A stretch of DNA of 64,000 bases from Nocardia vinacea NBRC 16497 (GTDB lineage Bacteria > Actinomycetota > Actinomycetes > Mycobacteriales > Mycobacteriaceae). Positions 17,671 through 26,669 of the stretch are shown in pieces. The translations under genes were made by a program, and so were the position numbers. Each line of letters opens with the position of its first letter. Position 1 is the first letter of the stretch. Under the pieces are notes generated by a model. It was not told the DNA's origin and searched no databases. It was given only the letters and a program-made list of their open reading frames with translations. The stretch is from positions 62,001 to 126,000 of the forward strand of contig NZ_BAGN01000202.1 of assembly GCF_000308835.1 (NCBI RefSeq), read 5' to 3'.

Positions 17671-19344
17671 GTGAGCAGCGACATCACCGCATCGGCGGCC
17701 TGGCGGAAACTGCACGAGCACCATGTCGCCGTCGCCGGACGACACCTGCGTGAATTCTTCGCCGAGGATCCCGACCGCGGCCGCGAGCTGATCGTCGGGG
17801 TCGGGGACCTGCACATCGACTACAGCAAGCACCGCGTCACCCGGGAAACCCTGCATCTGCTGGTCGAATTGGCGCATGAGGCCGGGGTGGCCGAACGACG
17901 CGACGCGATGTACCGCGGCGACCACATCAACACCTCGGAGGACCGCGCGGTCGAACATATCGCGCTGCGCCTGCCCGAGGGCGAGTCGGTCATCGTGGAC
18001 GGCGCGGATGCGGGTGCCGAGGTGCACGAGGTGCTGCGGCGGATGGGCGAATTCACCGACGCGGTGCGCTCCGGTACATGGCGCGGCGCGACCGGCGAAC
18101 GCATCAAGACCGTGGTGAATATCGGTATCGGCGGTTCGGATCTCGGCCCGGATATGGTGCACCGCGCGCTGCGGCACTATGCCGATGCCGGAATCGGCGC
18201 CCGATTCGTCTCGAATGTCGACCCGGCCGATCTGCTCGCGGAACTCGACGGGCTCGACCCGGCAACCACGCTGTTCATTGTTGCCTCCAAGACGTTTTCG
18301 ACGCTGGAGACGCTCACCAATGCCACCGCCGCCCGACGCTGGCTGGTCGCCGCGCTCGGCGAGGACGCCGTCGCCAAGCATTTCGTGGCCGTCTCGACGA
18401 ATGCCGAGCGAGTCGCCGAATTCGGCATCGACACCGCGAATATGTTCGGCTTCTGGGATTGGGTCGGGGGTCGCTATTCGGTGGATTCGGCCATCGGCCT
18501 TTCGGTGATGGCGACCATCGGCAAGGAGCGCTTCGCCGAATTCCTGGCCGGAATGCACACCGTCGACCGGCATTTCGCGACCGAGCCGCTGGATCGCAAC
18601 GGTCCGGTACTGCTCGGCTTGCTCGGCATCTGGTACTCGAACTTCTTCGGCGCGGAATCGCGTGCGGTGCTGCCTTATTCGAACGATCTGTCGCGCTTTC
18701 CGGCCTATCTGCAGCAGCTGACCATGGAGTCCAACGGCAAATCGGTGCGCGCCGACGGCACCCCGGTGACCACCTCGACCGGCGAAATCTTCTGGGGCGA
18801 ACCGGGAACCAACGGCCAGCACGCCTTCTACCAGCTGCTGCACCAGGGCACCCGGCTGATCCCGGCCGATTTCATCGGATTCGCCCAGCCCACCGCCGAT
18901 CTGCCCACCATCGACGGCACCGGCAGCATGCACGACATCCTGATGAGCAACCTGTTCGCGCAGACCAAGGTGCTCGCCTTCGGCAAGACTGCCGAGGAGA
19001 TCGCTGATCCTTTCGAGCGACCCGCAAGCGATCGCTACGGTGACGAGGGCACCGACCCGAAAGTGGTGCCGCACAAGGTGATGCCGGGCAATCGGCCGAG
19101 CACCACCATCCTCGCGCCGCAGCTCACCCCCTCGGTGGTCGGCCAGTTGATCGCGCTCTACGAACACCAGGTATTCGTCGAGGGCACCATCTGGGGCATC
19201 GATAGCTTCGACCAGTGGGGCGTGGAACTCGGTAAGCAGCAGGCGCTCGCGCTCGCCCCCTTGCTGACGTCTCCAGAAGAGCCGCAGCCGCAAGGGGACT
19301 CGTCCACCGACGCCCTGATCGGCTGGTACCGCGACAACCGCTGA
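17671..19344 (+). CDS. pgi: glucose-6-phosphate isomerase
   Basis: 557 residues from GTG. Interconverts glucose-6-phosphate and fructose-6-phosphate. Family signatures are clear: [12 protein letters not shown], the P_GLUCOSE_ISOMERASE pattern around [16 protein letters not shown], and [14 protein letters not shown] with the catalytic Glu. The frame is open far upstream, but homology begins at [10 protein letters not shown], which fixes the start at 17671. Its stop is three bases from the stop of the convergent SRPBCC gene, leaving no room for a separate terminator. Confidence 0.97.
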   Translation: MSSDITASAAWRKLHEHHVAVAGRHLREFFAEDPDRGRELIVGVGDLHIDYSKHRVTRETLHLLVELAHEAGVAERRDAMYRGDHINTSEDRAVEHIALRLPEGESVIVDGADAGAEVHEVLRRMGEFTDAVRSGTWRGATGERIKTVVNIGIGGSDLGPDMVHRALRHYADAGIGARFVSNVDPADLLAELDGLDPATTLFIVASKTFSTLETLTNATAARRWLVAALGEDAVAKHFVAVSTNAERVAEFGIDTANMFGFWDWVGGRYSVDSAIGLSVMATIGKERFAEFLAGMHTVDRHFATEPLDRNGPVLLGLLGIWYSNFFGAESRAVLPYSNDLSRFPAYLQQLTMESNGKSVRADGTPVTTSTGEIFWGEPGTNGQHAFYQLLHQGTRLIPADFIGFAQPTADLPTIDGTGSMHDILMSNLFAQTKVLAFGKTAEEIADPFERPASDRYGDEGTDPKVVPHKVMPGNRPSTTILAPQLTPSVVGQLIALYEHQVFVEGTIWGIDSFDQWGVELGKQQALALAPLLTSPEEPQPQGDSSTDALIGWYRDNR

Positions 19345-19347
19345 GCC

Positions 19348-19770
19348 TCAGCCCAGCGCTTGCGCCGTCTTGATCAGGGCGGCGACGACATCCGGGAAGT
19401 CGGCGGTGATCTCCGGACCGATTTCGGGGCCGACGGTATCGGCGGCGTCGCCGATGATCTCGGTCCGATAGACGACGCGGGTCCAGCCCTCGCCCGCCGG
19501 CTCCAGACGGTGCTCGGTGACGACGGTGAAATCGCCGCCGTCCATTTCATCGGTGAACAGTTCGCCGGGTTCGATCTCCACCAGGCGCATGCGCACGGTA
19601 TCGCCGCCGGGGAGCGTCATGGTGAACGAAGTGCCAACCTCGAACGGGCCGTCGATTTCGATCTCGTCGAGCCCTTCGTTCCATTCGGGCCAGGACTCCA
19701 CATCCGACCAGCACCGCCACAGCGCCTCCGGTGCGACCGCAGTCTCCGCGCTGTATTCGTACTCCCACAT
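19348..19770 (-). CDS. SRPBCC (START/Bet v1-like) family protein
   Basis: 140 residues. The N-terminus EYSAETAVAPEALWRCW followed by VESWPEWNEGLDEI is typical of polyketide cyclase/dehydrase-like SRPBCC proteins, which form a small helix-grip pocket for hydrophobic ligands. The middle is acidic and beta-rich and the C-terminus is one long helix. No ligand can be inferred. It is convergent with pgi and possibly shares a transcript with the kinase gene upstream (82 bases away). Confidence 0.8.
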   Translation of the reverse strand: MWEYEYSAETAVAPEALWRCWSDVESWPEWNEGLDEIEIDGPFEVGTSFTMTLPGGDTVRMRLVEIEPGELFTDEMDGGDFTVVTEHRLEPAGEGWTRVVYRTEIIGDAADTVGPEIGPEITADFPDVVAALIKTAQALG

Positions 19771-19852
19771 CCCGCTTGCTCCCGGCTACCTCGACACGAT
19801 TTGTCGAGCGAGATCATGTCACCTCCAGCGTGATTCGGCGACGCGGCGCATA

Positions 19853-20533
19853 TCACCCCTCGGCGGCGTAGTAGCGGCCGCCGCGCTGACGCAGAACGAG
19901 GTCGGCACCGTGCCGGGTATCGGCGATCAGATCGGCATTGGGTAGATCACTGTCGTACACCTTGATTTTCGCGGCGTCAGGGGTACGGCCGCCGCGAAGG
20001 TGGCGGCGCAGCAGGCGTTGTTCGAGCACCTCGCGGGCCACGTCCAGGTACCAGACCTCGTCGAGGAATTCGCGCGCGCCCGACCAGGCACCGTCGGACA
20101 GCAGCAGGTAGTTGCCCTCGGTAATGGCGATCTCCTGCCGATCGAAGACGACACCGGCCGGGGTCGGTTCCTCGATGGCGCGGTCGAAGGTCGGCCACGG
20201 CACCGGCTCGCCGAGTGGGGTATCGCGTAGGCGCCGCAGGGTTTCCACGAAGGCCGCCGCGTCGAAGGTGTGCGGTTCGCCCTTGTGCTCCAGATTCGCC
20301 GTGGCGCGCAGTACGGCGTTGGGCAGGTGGAAGCCATCCATCGGTGCGATCTCGGCGATCCGGGCACCGGCTCGGTTGTTCATATCGTCGCGAATGGCCT
20401 TGGAGAGCGTGGATTTACCCGCACCCGGCGGACCGGCGATGCCGAGCACGTACCGTCGGGCGCACCCCGCCGCCCGGATCCGCAGGTGCTCGACCAGCGA
20501 GCGCAACGGCATTTCGACGGAAGTCCGTGTCAT
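19853..20533 (-). CDS. nucleoside/nucleotide kinase family protein (uridine kinase / PanK-like P-loop kinase)
   Basis: 226 residues. Walker A GPPGAGKST near residue 34, a MDGFHLPN motif like those of uridine kinase and pantothenate kinase, and a substrate lid with basic residues (RLLRRHLRGGRTPDAAK) near 165. The family phosphorylates small alcohols such as nucleosides, pantothenate or sugars; the substrate here cannot be read. ATGs at 20554 and 20512 are alternative starts; none has a clear ribosome binding site. Confidence 0.75.
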   Translation of the reverse strand: MTRTSVEMPLRSLVEHLRIRAAGCARRYVLGIAGPPGAGKSTLSKAIRDDMNNRAGARIAEIAPMDGFHLPNAVLRATANLEHKGEPHTFDAAAFVETLRRLRDTPLGEPVPWPTFDRAIEEPTPAGVVFDRQEIAITEGNYLLLSDGAWSGAREFLDEVWYLDVAREVLEQRLLRRHLRGGRTPDAAKIKVYDSDLPNADLIADTRHGADLVLRQRGGRYYAAEG

Positions 20534-20598
20534 CGAAATCACAGTACTCAGCATGAGTCGGTCCGCTGCGAATTTGGGCGCGTGGCTATATAGGTCGG

Positions 20599-21501
20599 CT
20601 ATCGAAGTCGCTGGCGGACTTCGGTGGCGAGGTCGGCGGCGGCGTCGCGCAGTGCCTCGATGAAGATCTGTCTCGGGGAGTCGCCTCTTCGATAGACGAC
20701 GCACGTCGTGCGAACCGCTGCGGGATGGTCGATGCGGACCAGCGCGATGCCCGACGGCAGGACCGGCACCGCGATTCCGGGTACGACGGTGCTGCCCATA
20801 CCCGCCGCGACCAGCCCGAGCTTGGCGAACCAGTCACGGGCGACAAAGGCGATCTCCGGTTCCCAGGTGGCGTCGCGCCATGCGCCGAGCAGGGTGCTGC
20901 TCACCTCGGTGCTGCCCGCGATCCAGCGTTCCCCGCGCAGCTGCGCCGGCGCGACGCTGGCGTGGCCTGCGAGCGCATGGTCCGGTGGGACCGCGATGAG
21001 CAGCGGGTCGTCCAGGAGTGGCTCGATCTCGGTATCCGCGGGCAGATTTCGTGTCTCGGTCACCACCGCCAGATCCAGCCGCCCGCGCGCGACGGCGGAT
21101 ACCAACCGTGGACTGGTTCCTTCGCGTAGCGGTACTCGCGCGAGTCGCGGCGCGGTGGCGGCGATGGCCCTCGGCACCAGTGCGGCCATGGCGGTCGAGA
21201 ATGCGCCGACGCGGAGTGTGGCGGGCGGGCGCGCGGTCAGTTCGTCGAGTTCTTGCCGCGCGGAACCGAGTCCACCGAGCACCGTTTCGGCATGGCGCAG
21301 CACGATCCGGCCCGCATCGGTGGTCTGCACGCCGCGCGCATGCCGTTCGAACAATGCCCGGCCCGCCGCCTGCTCCATCAGGGCGATCTGCCGGGATACC
21401 GCCGACTGCGTGTAGCCCAGATTCTCCGCTGCGGTCGAGAACGACCCGCTCCGTGCGGCCTCCCGGACCACTCGCAATCCTACGATCGTGAACTCACCCA
21501 T
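20599..21501 (-). CDS. LysR family transcriptional regulator
   Basis: 300 residues. N-terminal winged helix (LRVVREAARSGSFSTAAENLGYTQ, SAVSRQIALMEQ) followed by a two-lobed LysR substrate-binding domain (about 88-290). It is divergent from a SnoaL-like gene with 71 bases between start codons, and a palindrome at 21521-21546 fits a LysR operator. The likely role is control of that neighbour in response to an unknown small molecule. Confidence 0.88.
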   Translation of the reverse strand: MGEFTIVGLRVVREAARSGSFSTAAENLGYTQSAVSRQIALMEQAAGRALFERHARGVQTTDAGRIVLRHAETVLGGLGSARQELDELTARPPATLRVGAFSTAMAALVPRAIAATAPRLARVPLREGTSPRLVSAVARGRLDLAVVTETRNLPADTEIEPLLDDPLLIAVPPDHALAGHASVAPAQLRGERWIAGSTEVSSTLLGAWRDATWEPEIAFVARDWFAKLGLVAAGMGSTVVPGIAVPVLPSGIALVRIDHPAAVRTTCVVYRRGDSPRQIFIEALRDAAADLATEVRQRLR

Positions 21502-21520
21502 GCTGTCTACTCATACCAAG

Positions 21521-21546
21521 TATGCGAGAGTCTCGCTTGTCGCATA
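21521..21546. promoter_or_regulatory. LysR operator candidate
   Basis: TATGCGA (21521-21527) and TCGCATA (21540-21546) form an inverted repeat with a 12-base spacer, which contains part of a second perfect palindrome, GCGAGA-G-TCTCGC (21524-21536). It sits between the divergent LysR and SnoaL-like genes. Confidence 0.6.
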
Positions 21547-21572
21547 TCTCGGCGCTCCCTAGCGTCGAATGT

Positions 21573-21974
21573 ATGAGTGCAGCAGCGAACAAGAAACTGA
21601 TCGAGGACATCTTCGACCAGATGTCCCAGGGCAATACCCGTGCGATGGGCGAGGCCATGGCCGAGGACTTCCGGTGGATCTTTCCGGGGAACTGGTCGTG
21701 GTCGCGCACCTGGGAACCGAAAACGGTTGTGCTGAACGAACTTCTGCGGCCGCTGATGACTCAGTTCACCGAGTACCGCAGCGCGGCCGAGTTCGTGCTT
21801 GCCGAAGACGACCGCGTCGTCGCCCAGGTCCGCGGCCACGGCATCACCACCGGCGGCGAGCCTTACGAACAGACCTACTGTTTCATTTTCCGGATCGCAC
21901 GTGGTCAGCTCACCGAGGTGATCGAGCATTGCGATACGGCACTGGTCGAGCGGGTGCTACAGCGCGTTGGCTAG
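21573..21974 (+). CDS. SnoaL-like / NTF2-fold protein
   Basis: 133 residues. The layout is that of the nuclear transport factor 2-like superfamily: N-terminal helix (KKLIEDIFDQMSQGN), MAEDFRWIFPG, and a curved sheet ending in IARGQLTEVIEHCDT. Members are small cyclases, isomerases or ligand-binding proteins. It is divergent from the LysR gene and probably regulated by it. The frame is open upstream to 21522, but that would run through the operator, so I use the ATG at 21573. Its stop overlaps the stop of the convergent methyltransferase gene. Confidence 0.8.
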   Translation: MSAAANKKLIEDIFDQMSQGNTRAMGEAMAEDFRWIFPGNWSWSRTWEPKTVVLNELLRPLMTQFTEYRSAAEFVLAEDDRVVAQVRGHGITTGGEPYEQTYCFIFRIARGQLTEVIEHCDTALVERVLQRVG

Positions 21975-22657
21975 TTCGGGCGGGTGCCGCGGTAGAAGGT
22001 GACGCGACCAAGGCGACGGTGGCGCTGGGAAGCGACCACGGTGCAGTCGAAGCCGACGGTGCGCAGGAGTTGGGGGATGCCGTCGCCGAGGTTGTCGTGG
22101 GCATGATGGTTGTGCAGCAGCAGCCGGGCCATCAGGCCGTCGTCCGGGGTCACCTCGCCGCCGATATCGAGGATGTGCAGGTTACCGCCGGGGCGCAGGA
22201 CGCGCAGCGCCTCGGCCAGTGCTGCGGTTTTGATGTCGGTCTCGAGGTGATGCAGCATCATCGATGACAGGACCCGGTCGAATTCTTTATCCGGATAGGG
22301 CAGTTCCTGGGCGTAGGCGCGTTCGAAACGGATTCCGTTCAGGCCGTTCGCCTTTCGCTCGGCGCGGGCGAGTGCGAGCGGGTCGGGATCGGAGCCGATC
22401 ACCTCCGCCGCAGGTTGGGTTCTTTTGGCCTTCAGGGTGAGATTGCCGGTGCCACAGCCGATTTCCAGTACCTGATGACCGGGTGTGAGTTCGGCCTGCG
22501 CGACGAGGGCTTCGTGGAGTTTGTACATGCCGAGCAGGCGGGTGAGCAGATCGTAGGTGGGCAGCAGTGCGTCGCGACCCGCTGCGGGCAGGTAGTCGTG
22601 CCGGTTGCCCATGGCTTTGAGTACCGAATGTGGATGATCTTTGGTCATGATTCTCAT
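21971..22657 (-). CDS. class I SAM-dependent methyltransferase (UbiE-like)
   Basis: 228 residues. Motif I VLEIGCGTGNLTL and acidic loop GSDPDPLALARA bind S-adenosylmethionine; post-motif FDRVLSSMMLHHLE and LRVLRPGGNLHI are typical of methyltransferase domain 11/25 proteins. The substrate is unknown. It is divergent from an AraC regulator with a palindrome between them, so it is a probable target. An ATG at 22648 is an alternative start. Confidence 0.85.
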   Translation of the reverse strand: MRIMTKDHPHSVLKAMGNRHDYLPAAGRDALLPTYDLLTRLLGMYKLHEALVAQAELTPGHQVLEIGCGTGNLTLKAKRTQPAAEVIGSDPDPLALARAERKANGLNGIRFERAYAQELPYPDKEFDRVLSSMMLHHLETDIKTAALAEALRVLRPGGNLHILDIGGEVTPDDGLMARLLLHNHHAHDNLGDGIPQLLRTVGFDCTVVASQRHRRLGRVTFYRGTRPN

Positions 22658-22677
22658 GGTGCTCGCAGATCCAGCTT

Positions 22678-22695
22678 GATAATTGGGCGATTATC
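22678..22695. promoter_or_regulatory. operator candidate between methyltransferase and AraC genes
   Basis: GATAAT-TGGGCG-ATTATC is a perfect 6+6 inverted repeat, AT-rich against a GC-rich background, centred between the two divergent start codons. Confidence 0.5.
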
Positions 22696-22722
22696 GGCCG
22701 AATTTGGACTATTTTCGGTGTC

Positions 22723-23589
22723 ATGACCGAGGCTACCCGGGTGGTGCGGCACCGCCGTGGTGTACCGGTGTACGACTACCGGAGTGATCAGGTCACGCCG
22801 CCGGTGTCGCTGCTGCGCTTCGATCGTCATGCCGAGCTCGGCCACCGCCCGCATATTCACGACTTTCCGGTATTGCTCTACGTCCGGTCCGTCGGTGTGG
22901 TGTACGTCGTCGCGGCAGGTCAGGTGATCGAGGCGGCCCCGCCGCACGAGTTCGAAGGCGCGGTCGGGGTGTTCTTCGATCCCGCGGCGCTCGGCGATGC
23001 CGGACGTGCGCCCTGGCCCGCGTGGCGGGCGCATCCGTTGCTGTTTCCATTCCTGCACGAGCATTCGGGCGGGGTGCTGGAGTTGGCGGTTCCGATGGAA
23101 CGAAGACCGTTGTGGGACAGTGCGATTGCCGCCATCGATACCGAGCTGGCACAGCGGCAGGAGGGATATCGGCAGGCGGCATCGGCACATCTGACACTGC
23201 TGCTGATCGAACTCGCACGGTTGGCCGCCGATGTGGTGGGCGATCTGCGGCGCAGCGGCGAACCGCTGCTCGCCGAGGTGTTCGATGTGATCGACCAGCG
23301 GCACACCGCACCGCTGTCGCTGCGCGATGTGGCGGATGCGGTCGGCATGACGCCGGGGCATCTCACCACCGTGGTGCGCCGACGCACCGGGCGCACGGTG
23401 CAGGCGTGGATCACCGAGCGGCGGATGACCGAGGCCCGCCGGTTGTTGGCCGAAACGGATCTGCCGGTCGGTGAGGTTGCCCGGCGGGTCGGGATTCCGG
23501 ACGCGGGCTACTTCACGCGCTTGTTCCGGCGCAACAACGATCTTTCACCTCGGCAATGGCGCGCCCAGCCTGCTTCCCTCGCGCGCTGA
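22723..23589 (+). CDS. AraC family transcriptional regulator
   Basis: 288 residues. An N-terminal cupin-type AraC ligand-binding domain (HRPHIHDFPVLLYV-type region, about 25-110) and a C-terminal double HTH (about 190-285), with LRDVADAVGMTPGHL and the second helix pair ending VARRVGIPDAGYFTRLFRR. It is divergent from the methyltransferase gene and likely controls it. The inducer is unknown. Confidence 0.88.
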   Translation: MTEATRVVRHRRGVPVYDYRSDQVTPPVSLLRFDRHAELGHRPHIHDFPVLLYVRSVGVVYVVAAGQVIEAAPPHEFEGAVGVFFDPAALGDAGRAPWPAWRAHPLLFPFLHEHSGGVLELAVPMERRPLWDSAIAAIDTELAQRQEGYRQAASAHLTLLLIELARLAADVVGDLRRSGEPLLAEVFDVIDQRHTAPLSLRDVADAVGMTPGHLTTVVRRRTGRTVQAWITERRMTEARRLLAETDLPVGEVARRVGIPDAGYFTRLFRRNNDLSPRQWRAQPASLAR

Positions 23590-23604
23590 CGCGAGCGACC
23601 CGGG

Positions 23605-25224
23605 TCAGGTGAGGGCGCGGGCGATGATGTCGGTGGTGTTCACGCCGGTGGGGAGGGTGCCGAAGGCGATGGCCCAGTCGTCGCCGAGGCGGGTGGCGCA
23701 GAAGGCGTCGGCGACTGCGGGGTGGCCGTGGCGGACGAGTTGCGCGCCCTGTAGGACCAGGGCCATGAGTTCGACGATGCGGCGGGCGCGGTATTCGATT
23801 TCGTCGAGGTCGGACAGTTCCTTGCCGAGGCGGCCGATGGCATCGTCGAGGCGGGGGTCGGCACCGGCGGCGAGGGAGACTTCGTTGAAGAAGGCCTCCA
23901 CGGTTTCGGGCTGACGGCCCATGGCGCGCAAGGCGTCCAGCGCCGCGACATTGCCGGAGCCTTCCCAGATCGACATGAGCGGGGCCTCGCGGTACAGCCG
24001 GGGCATACCGGATTCCTCGGCATAACCATTGCCGCCGAAGCATTCCAGAGCCTCGGCCGCATGCGCGGGAGCACGCTTGCAGACCCAATACTTGGTGACC
24101 GCCAAGGCGATTCGGCGCAGCGCGGCCTCGGCGGGATCGGTCCCCGCGCGGTCGGTCGCACCGGCCAGGCGCATCATGACCGTGGTGGCGGCGTCGGATT
24201 CGATCACCAGGTCGGCGAGCACATTGCGCATCGCGGGTTGGTCGATCAGCTTGGCCCCGAACGCTTCTCGGTGCCGCGCGTGGTGCGCTGCGTAGACGGC
24301 GCCGACGCGCATGCCGGTGGCGGAGCCGATGACGCAGTCCAGGCGGGTCATATTGACCATTTCGATGATGGTCTTGACGCCGGCACCCTCCGCGCCGACC
24401 AGCCAGCCGGTGGCGTTCTCGTATTCGATCTCCGAGGAGGCGTTCGACTTGTTGCCGAGCTTGTCCTTGAGGCGTTGGATCCGAATGGGATTGCGGGTGT
24501 CGTCCGGGAGGACGCGCGGCAGCAGGAAGCAGGACAGACCGCCTGGCGCCTGGGCCAGGGTGAGGAACATATCCGACATGGGCGCCGAGGTGAACCACTT
24601 GTGGCCGACGATGCGGTAACTGCCATCGGGCTGCGGTGTGGCGGTGGTGGTGTTGGCGCGGACGTCGGAGCCGCCCTGCTTCTCGGTCATCGACATGCCC
24701 GCGATGAGACCGGCCTTGGTCGACGGTTCCCGCAGACCGAAATCGTAAGTACGGGAACCGAGTAGCGGTTCGTACTTGGCCGCGAGTTCCGGATTGTGGC
24801 GCAACGCGGGCACGACGGCGTAGGTCATCGAGATCGGACACATATGCCCGGCATCCGCGACACCCCAGGTGTAGAACTTGGCCGCGCGGGCGGTATGGGT
24901 GCCCGGCCGGTCGTCGAGCCAGGGTGAGCCGTGGAGTCCGTGCGCGACAGCGACTTTCATCAACTCGTGCCAGTACGGATGGAATTCGACCTCATCGATG
25001 CGGTTGCCGTAGCGGTCGTGGGTATGCAGGACGGGCGGGTATTCGTTGGCGAGGCGGCCCCACTCCTGCGCTTCGAATCCGCCTGCGAGCCTGCCGAGTT
25101 CGCGCACTTCGGGTTCAGCCCAGCCGGCGCCTTCGCGGTGCAGTCCCTCGAGCAGGGCCGGGTTCTGCGCGACATCGAAGGGCACGATATCGGGAACCTG
25201 GTTGAAGACTTCATGCGTCGGCAT
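23605..25224 (-). CDS. AidB-like acyl-CoA dehydrogenase family protein
   Basis: 539 residues, matching the length of E. coli AidB (541) rather than ordinary acyl-CoA dehydrogenases (about 380). Typical AidB stretches are MTEKQGGSDVRANTT, GHKWFTSAPMSDMF, and CFGGNGYAEESGMPRLYREA near the C-terminus. AidB binds FAD and DNA and is part of the adaptive response to alkylation in E. coli; the actinobacterial members may act as dehydrogenases. The start at 25224 has an AGGAG box and lies within the end of the upstream TetR gene (14-base overlap), so the two are translationally coupled. Confidence 0.85.
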   Translation of the reverse strand: MPTHEVFNQVPDIVPFDVAQNPALLEGLHREGAGWAEPEVRELGRLAGGFEAQEWGRLANEYPPVLHTHDRYGNRIDEVEFHPYWHELMKVAVAHGLHGSPWLDDRPGTHTARAAKFYTWGVADAGHMCPISMTYAVVPALRHNPELAAKYEPLLGSRTYDFGLREPSTKAGLIAGMSMTEKQGGSDVRANTTTATPQPDGSYRIVGHKWFTSAPMSDMFLTLAQAPGGLSCFLLPRVLPDDTRNPIRIQRLKDKLGNKSNASSEIEYENATGWLVGAEGAGVKTIIEMVNMTRLDCVIGSATGMRVGAVYAAHHARHREAFGAKLIDQPAMRNVLADLVIESDAATTVMMRLAGATDRAGTDPAEAALRRIALAVTKYWVCKRAPAHAAEALECFGGNGYAEESGMPRLYREAPLMSIWEGSGNVAALDALRAMGRQPETVEAFFNEVSLAAGADPRLDDAIGRLGKELSDLDEIEYRARRIVELMALVLQGAQLVRHGHPAVADAFCATRLGDDWAIAFGTLPTGVNTTDIIARALT

Positions 25225-25840
25225 CGGACACTCCTGAGTCGGATTCATCGCGCACACCAAGTGCGCGTAACGCGAAACTGATGAGTTCGGGCACAACGGA
25301 TTCGCTGTGCGGGGCATCGGCCAGCGGGCCGACCAAGACCTCGCCGATCGCGCCGACGAGCGCGGCCGCGCTGGTCTTGGCATCCTGCGCGGGCAATTCA
25401 CCACGCGAAACCCCTTCCGCGACAGCGGATTCGAAGGCTTCGGCGAAGGCACGGCGGAAGCGCAGACGCTCGGCATCGACCACGGTATCGACGGGTTCGA
25501 CGAGCAGGACGTAGGCGAGTTTCGGATTCTTCAGCGCCCGGCCAGCGAAGGTTTCCACCGCCGCGGTCACCCGCTCGACGGCCGTTCCCGAGGCGCTTGC
25601 GGTTACCACTGCGGCCACTTCGTGCGCGACCACCTTCCGGAATACCGCGCTCACCAGGTCGGCCTTACCGCTGAAGTTCTTGTAGACCGTTCCGGTGGCC
25701 ACGCCCGCCTCGGCGGCGACGGCCGCCATGGACAGTCCGGCATAGCCCGCGCGGGACAGCACCTTGGTCGCCGCCTGCACGATCAGGCCCGCCTGGGCAT
25801 CGAGGCGGGCCTGCACGGCAGGAGTTCTGCGGTAGGCCAT
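25211..25840 (-). CDS. TetR family transcriptional regulator, coupled to aidB-like gene
   Basis: 209 residues. N-terminal HTH with YAGLSMAAVAAEAGVATGTVYKNFSGKADL (in two parts: AGLSMAAVAAEAGVATG and TVYKNFSGKADL), followed by an all-helical ligand domain. Its end overlaps the start of the AidB-like gene by 14 bases, so the regulator and enzyme form one operon. The frame is open further upstream (to 26014), but an inverted repeat at 25845-25867 and the family N-terminus favour the ATG at 25840. Confidence 0.85.
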   Translation of the reverse strand: MAYRRTPAVQARLDAQAGLIVQAATKVLSRAGYAGLSMAAVAAEAGVATGTVYKNFSGKADLVSAVFRKVVAHEVAAVVTASASGTAVERVTAAVETFAGRALKNPKLAYVLLVEPVDTVVDAERLRFRRAFAEAFESAVAEGVSRGELPAQDAKTSAAALVGAIGEVLVGPLADAPHSESVVPELISFALRALGVRDESDSGVSDADA

Positions 25841-25844
25841 ACAA

Positions 25845-25867
25845 GAAGTGAACCACAAATTCATTTC
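25845..25867. promoter_or_regulatory. TetR operator candidate
   Basis: GAAGTGAA and TTCATTTC, seven of eight positions complementary, with a 7-base spacer, between the divergent TetR and crotonase genes. It could control both directions. Confidence 0.45.
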
Positions 25868-25893
25868 TTCACACAAGGTATTTCTGACGGCGT

Positions 25894-26667
25894 ATGGTCG
25901 TGCTCGTGACTGTGCGAATCGAACGCAACGGGCCCGTGACCACCGTGATCCTGCACCGCCCCGAGGCACGCAATGCCGTCGACGGTCCGACCGCCGCGGC
26001 CCTGGTCGACGCATTCCGCGAATTCGATGCCGATCCGGATGCGGCGGCCGCCGTGCTGTGGGGTGATGGCGGCACCTTCTGCGCGGGCGCGGATCTGAAG
26101 GCGCTCGGCACCGAGCGCTCCAATCGGGTCACCGAGGACGGTGACGGTCCGATGGGACCGACCCGAATGCGGCTGTCCAAACCGGTGATCGCCGCGGTCT
26201 CCGGATACGCGGTGGCAGGCGGGCTCGAGCTTGCCCTGTGGTGCGATATGCGAGTTGCCGAGCAGGACAGCACCTTTGGCGTGTTCTGTCGCCGCTGGGG
26301 TGTACCGCTCATCGATGGCGGCACGATTCGGTTGCCCCGCATTATCGGCACCGGGCGCGCGATGGACATGGTGCTCACCGGGCGCGCCGTCGCCGCCACG
26401 GAGGCATTGCAGATCGGGCTGATCAATCGCGTGGTGCCGAATGGCGAATCCCGCAGCGCCGCCGAACAACTCGCCGCCGAACTGGCCGCACTGCCGCAGA
26501 CCTGCCTGCGCTCGGACCGCATGTCGCTGCTGGAGCAGGACGGTATGGACGAGGAGACAGCGCTGCTCAATGAATACCGACACGGCCTGAAGGCCCTGGC
26601 CGACGGAGCCTTGGACGGCGCGCAACGGTTCGCCGCCGGTGCGGGCCGTCACGGTGCGCGTACCTGA
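25894..26667 (+). CDS. enoyl-CoA hydratase/isomerase family protein (crotonase fold)
   Basis: 257 residues. Crotonase fold with the CoA-binding and oxyanion-hole stretch GGTFCAGADLKAL (near 65) and GYAVAGGLELALWCD (near 105-120), which keeps the first catalytic Glu. The second catalytic Glu of true hydratases is not present in the matching segment (FGVFCRRWGVPLIDGGT), so the reaction may be an isomerisation or something else. It is divergent from the TetR-aidB operon and two bases upstream of the acyltransferase gene, which is probably co-transcribed. Confidence 0.85.
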   Translation: MVVLVTVRIERNGPVTTVILHRPEARNAVDGPTAAALVDAFREFDADPDAAAAVLWGDGGTFCAGADLKALGTERSNRVTEDGDGPMGPTRMRLSKPVIAAVSGYAVAGGLELALWCDMRVAEQDSTFGVFCRRWGVPLIDGGTIRLPRIIGTGRAMDMVLTGRAVAATEALQIGLINRVVPNGESRSAAEQLAAELAALPQTCLRSDRMSLLEQDGMDEETALLNEYRHGLKALADGALDGAQRFAAGAGRHGART

Positions 26668-26669
26668 CA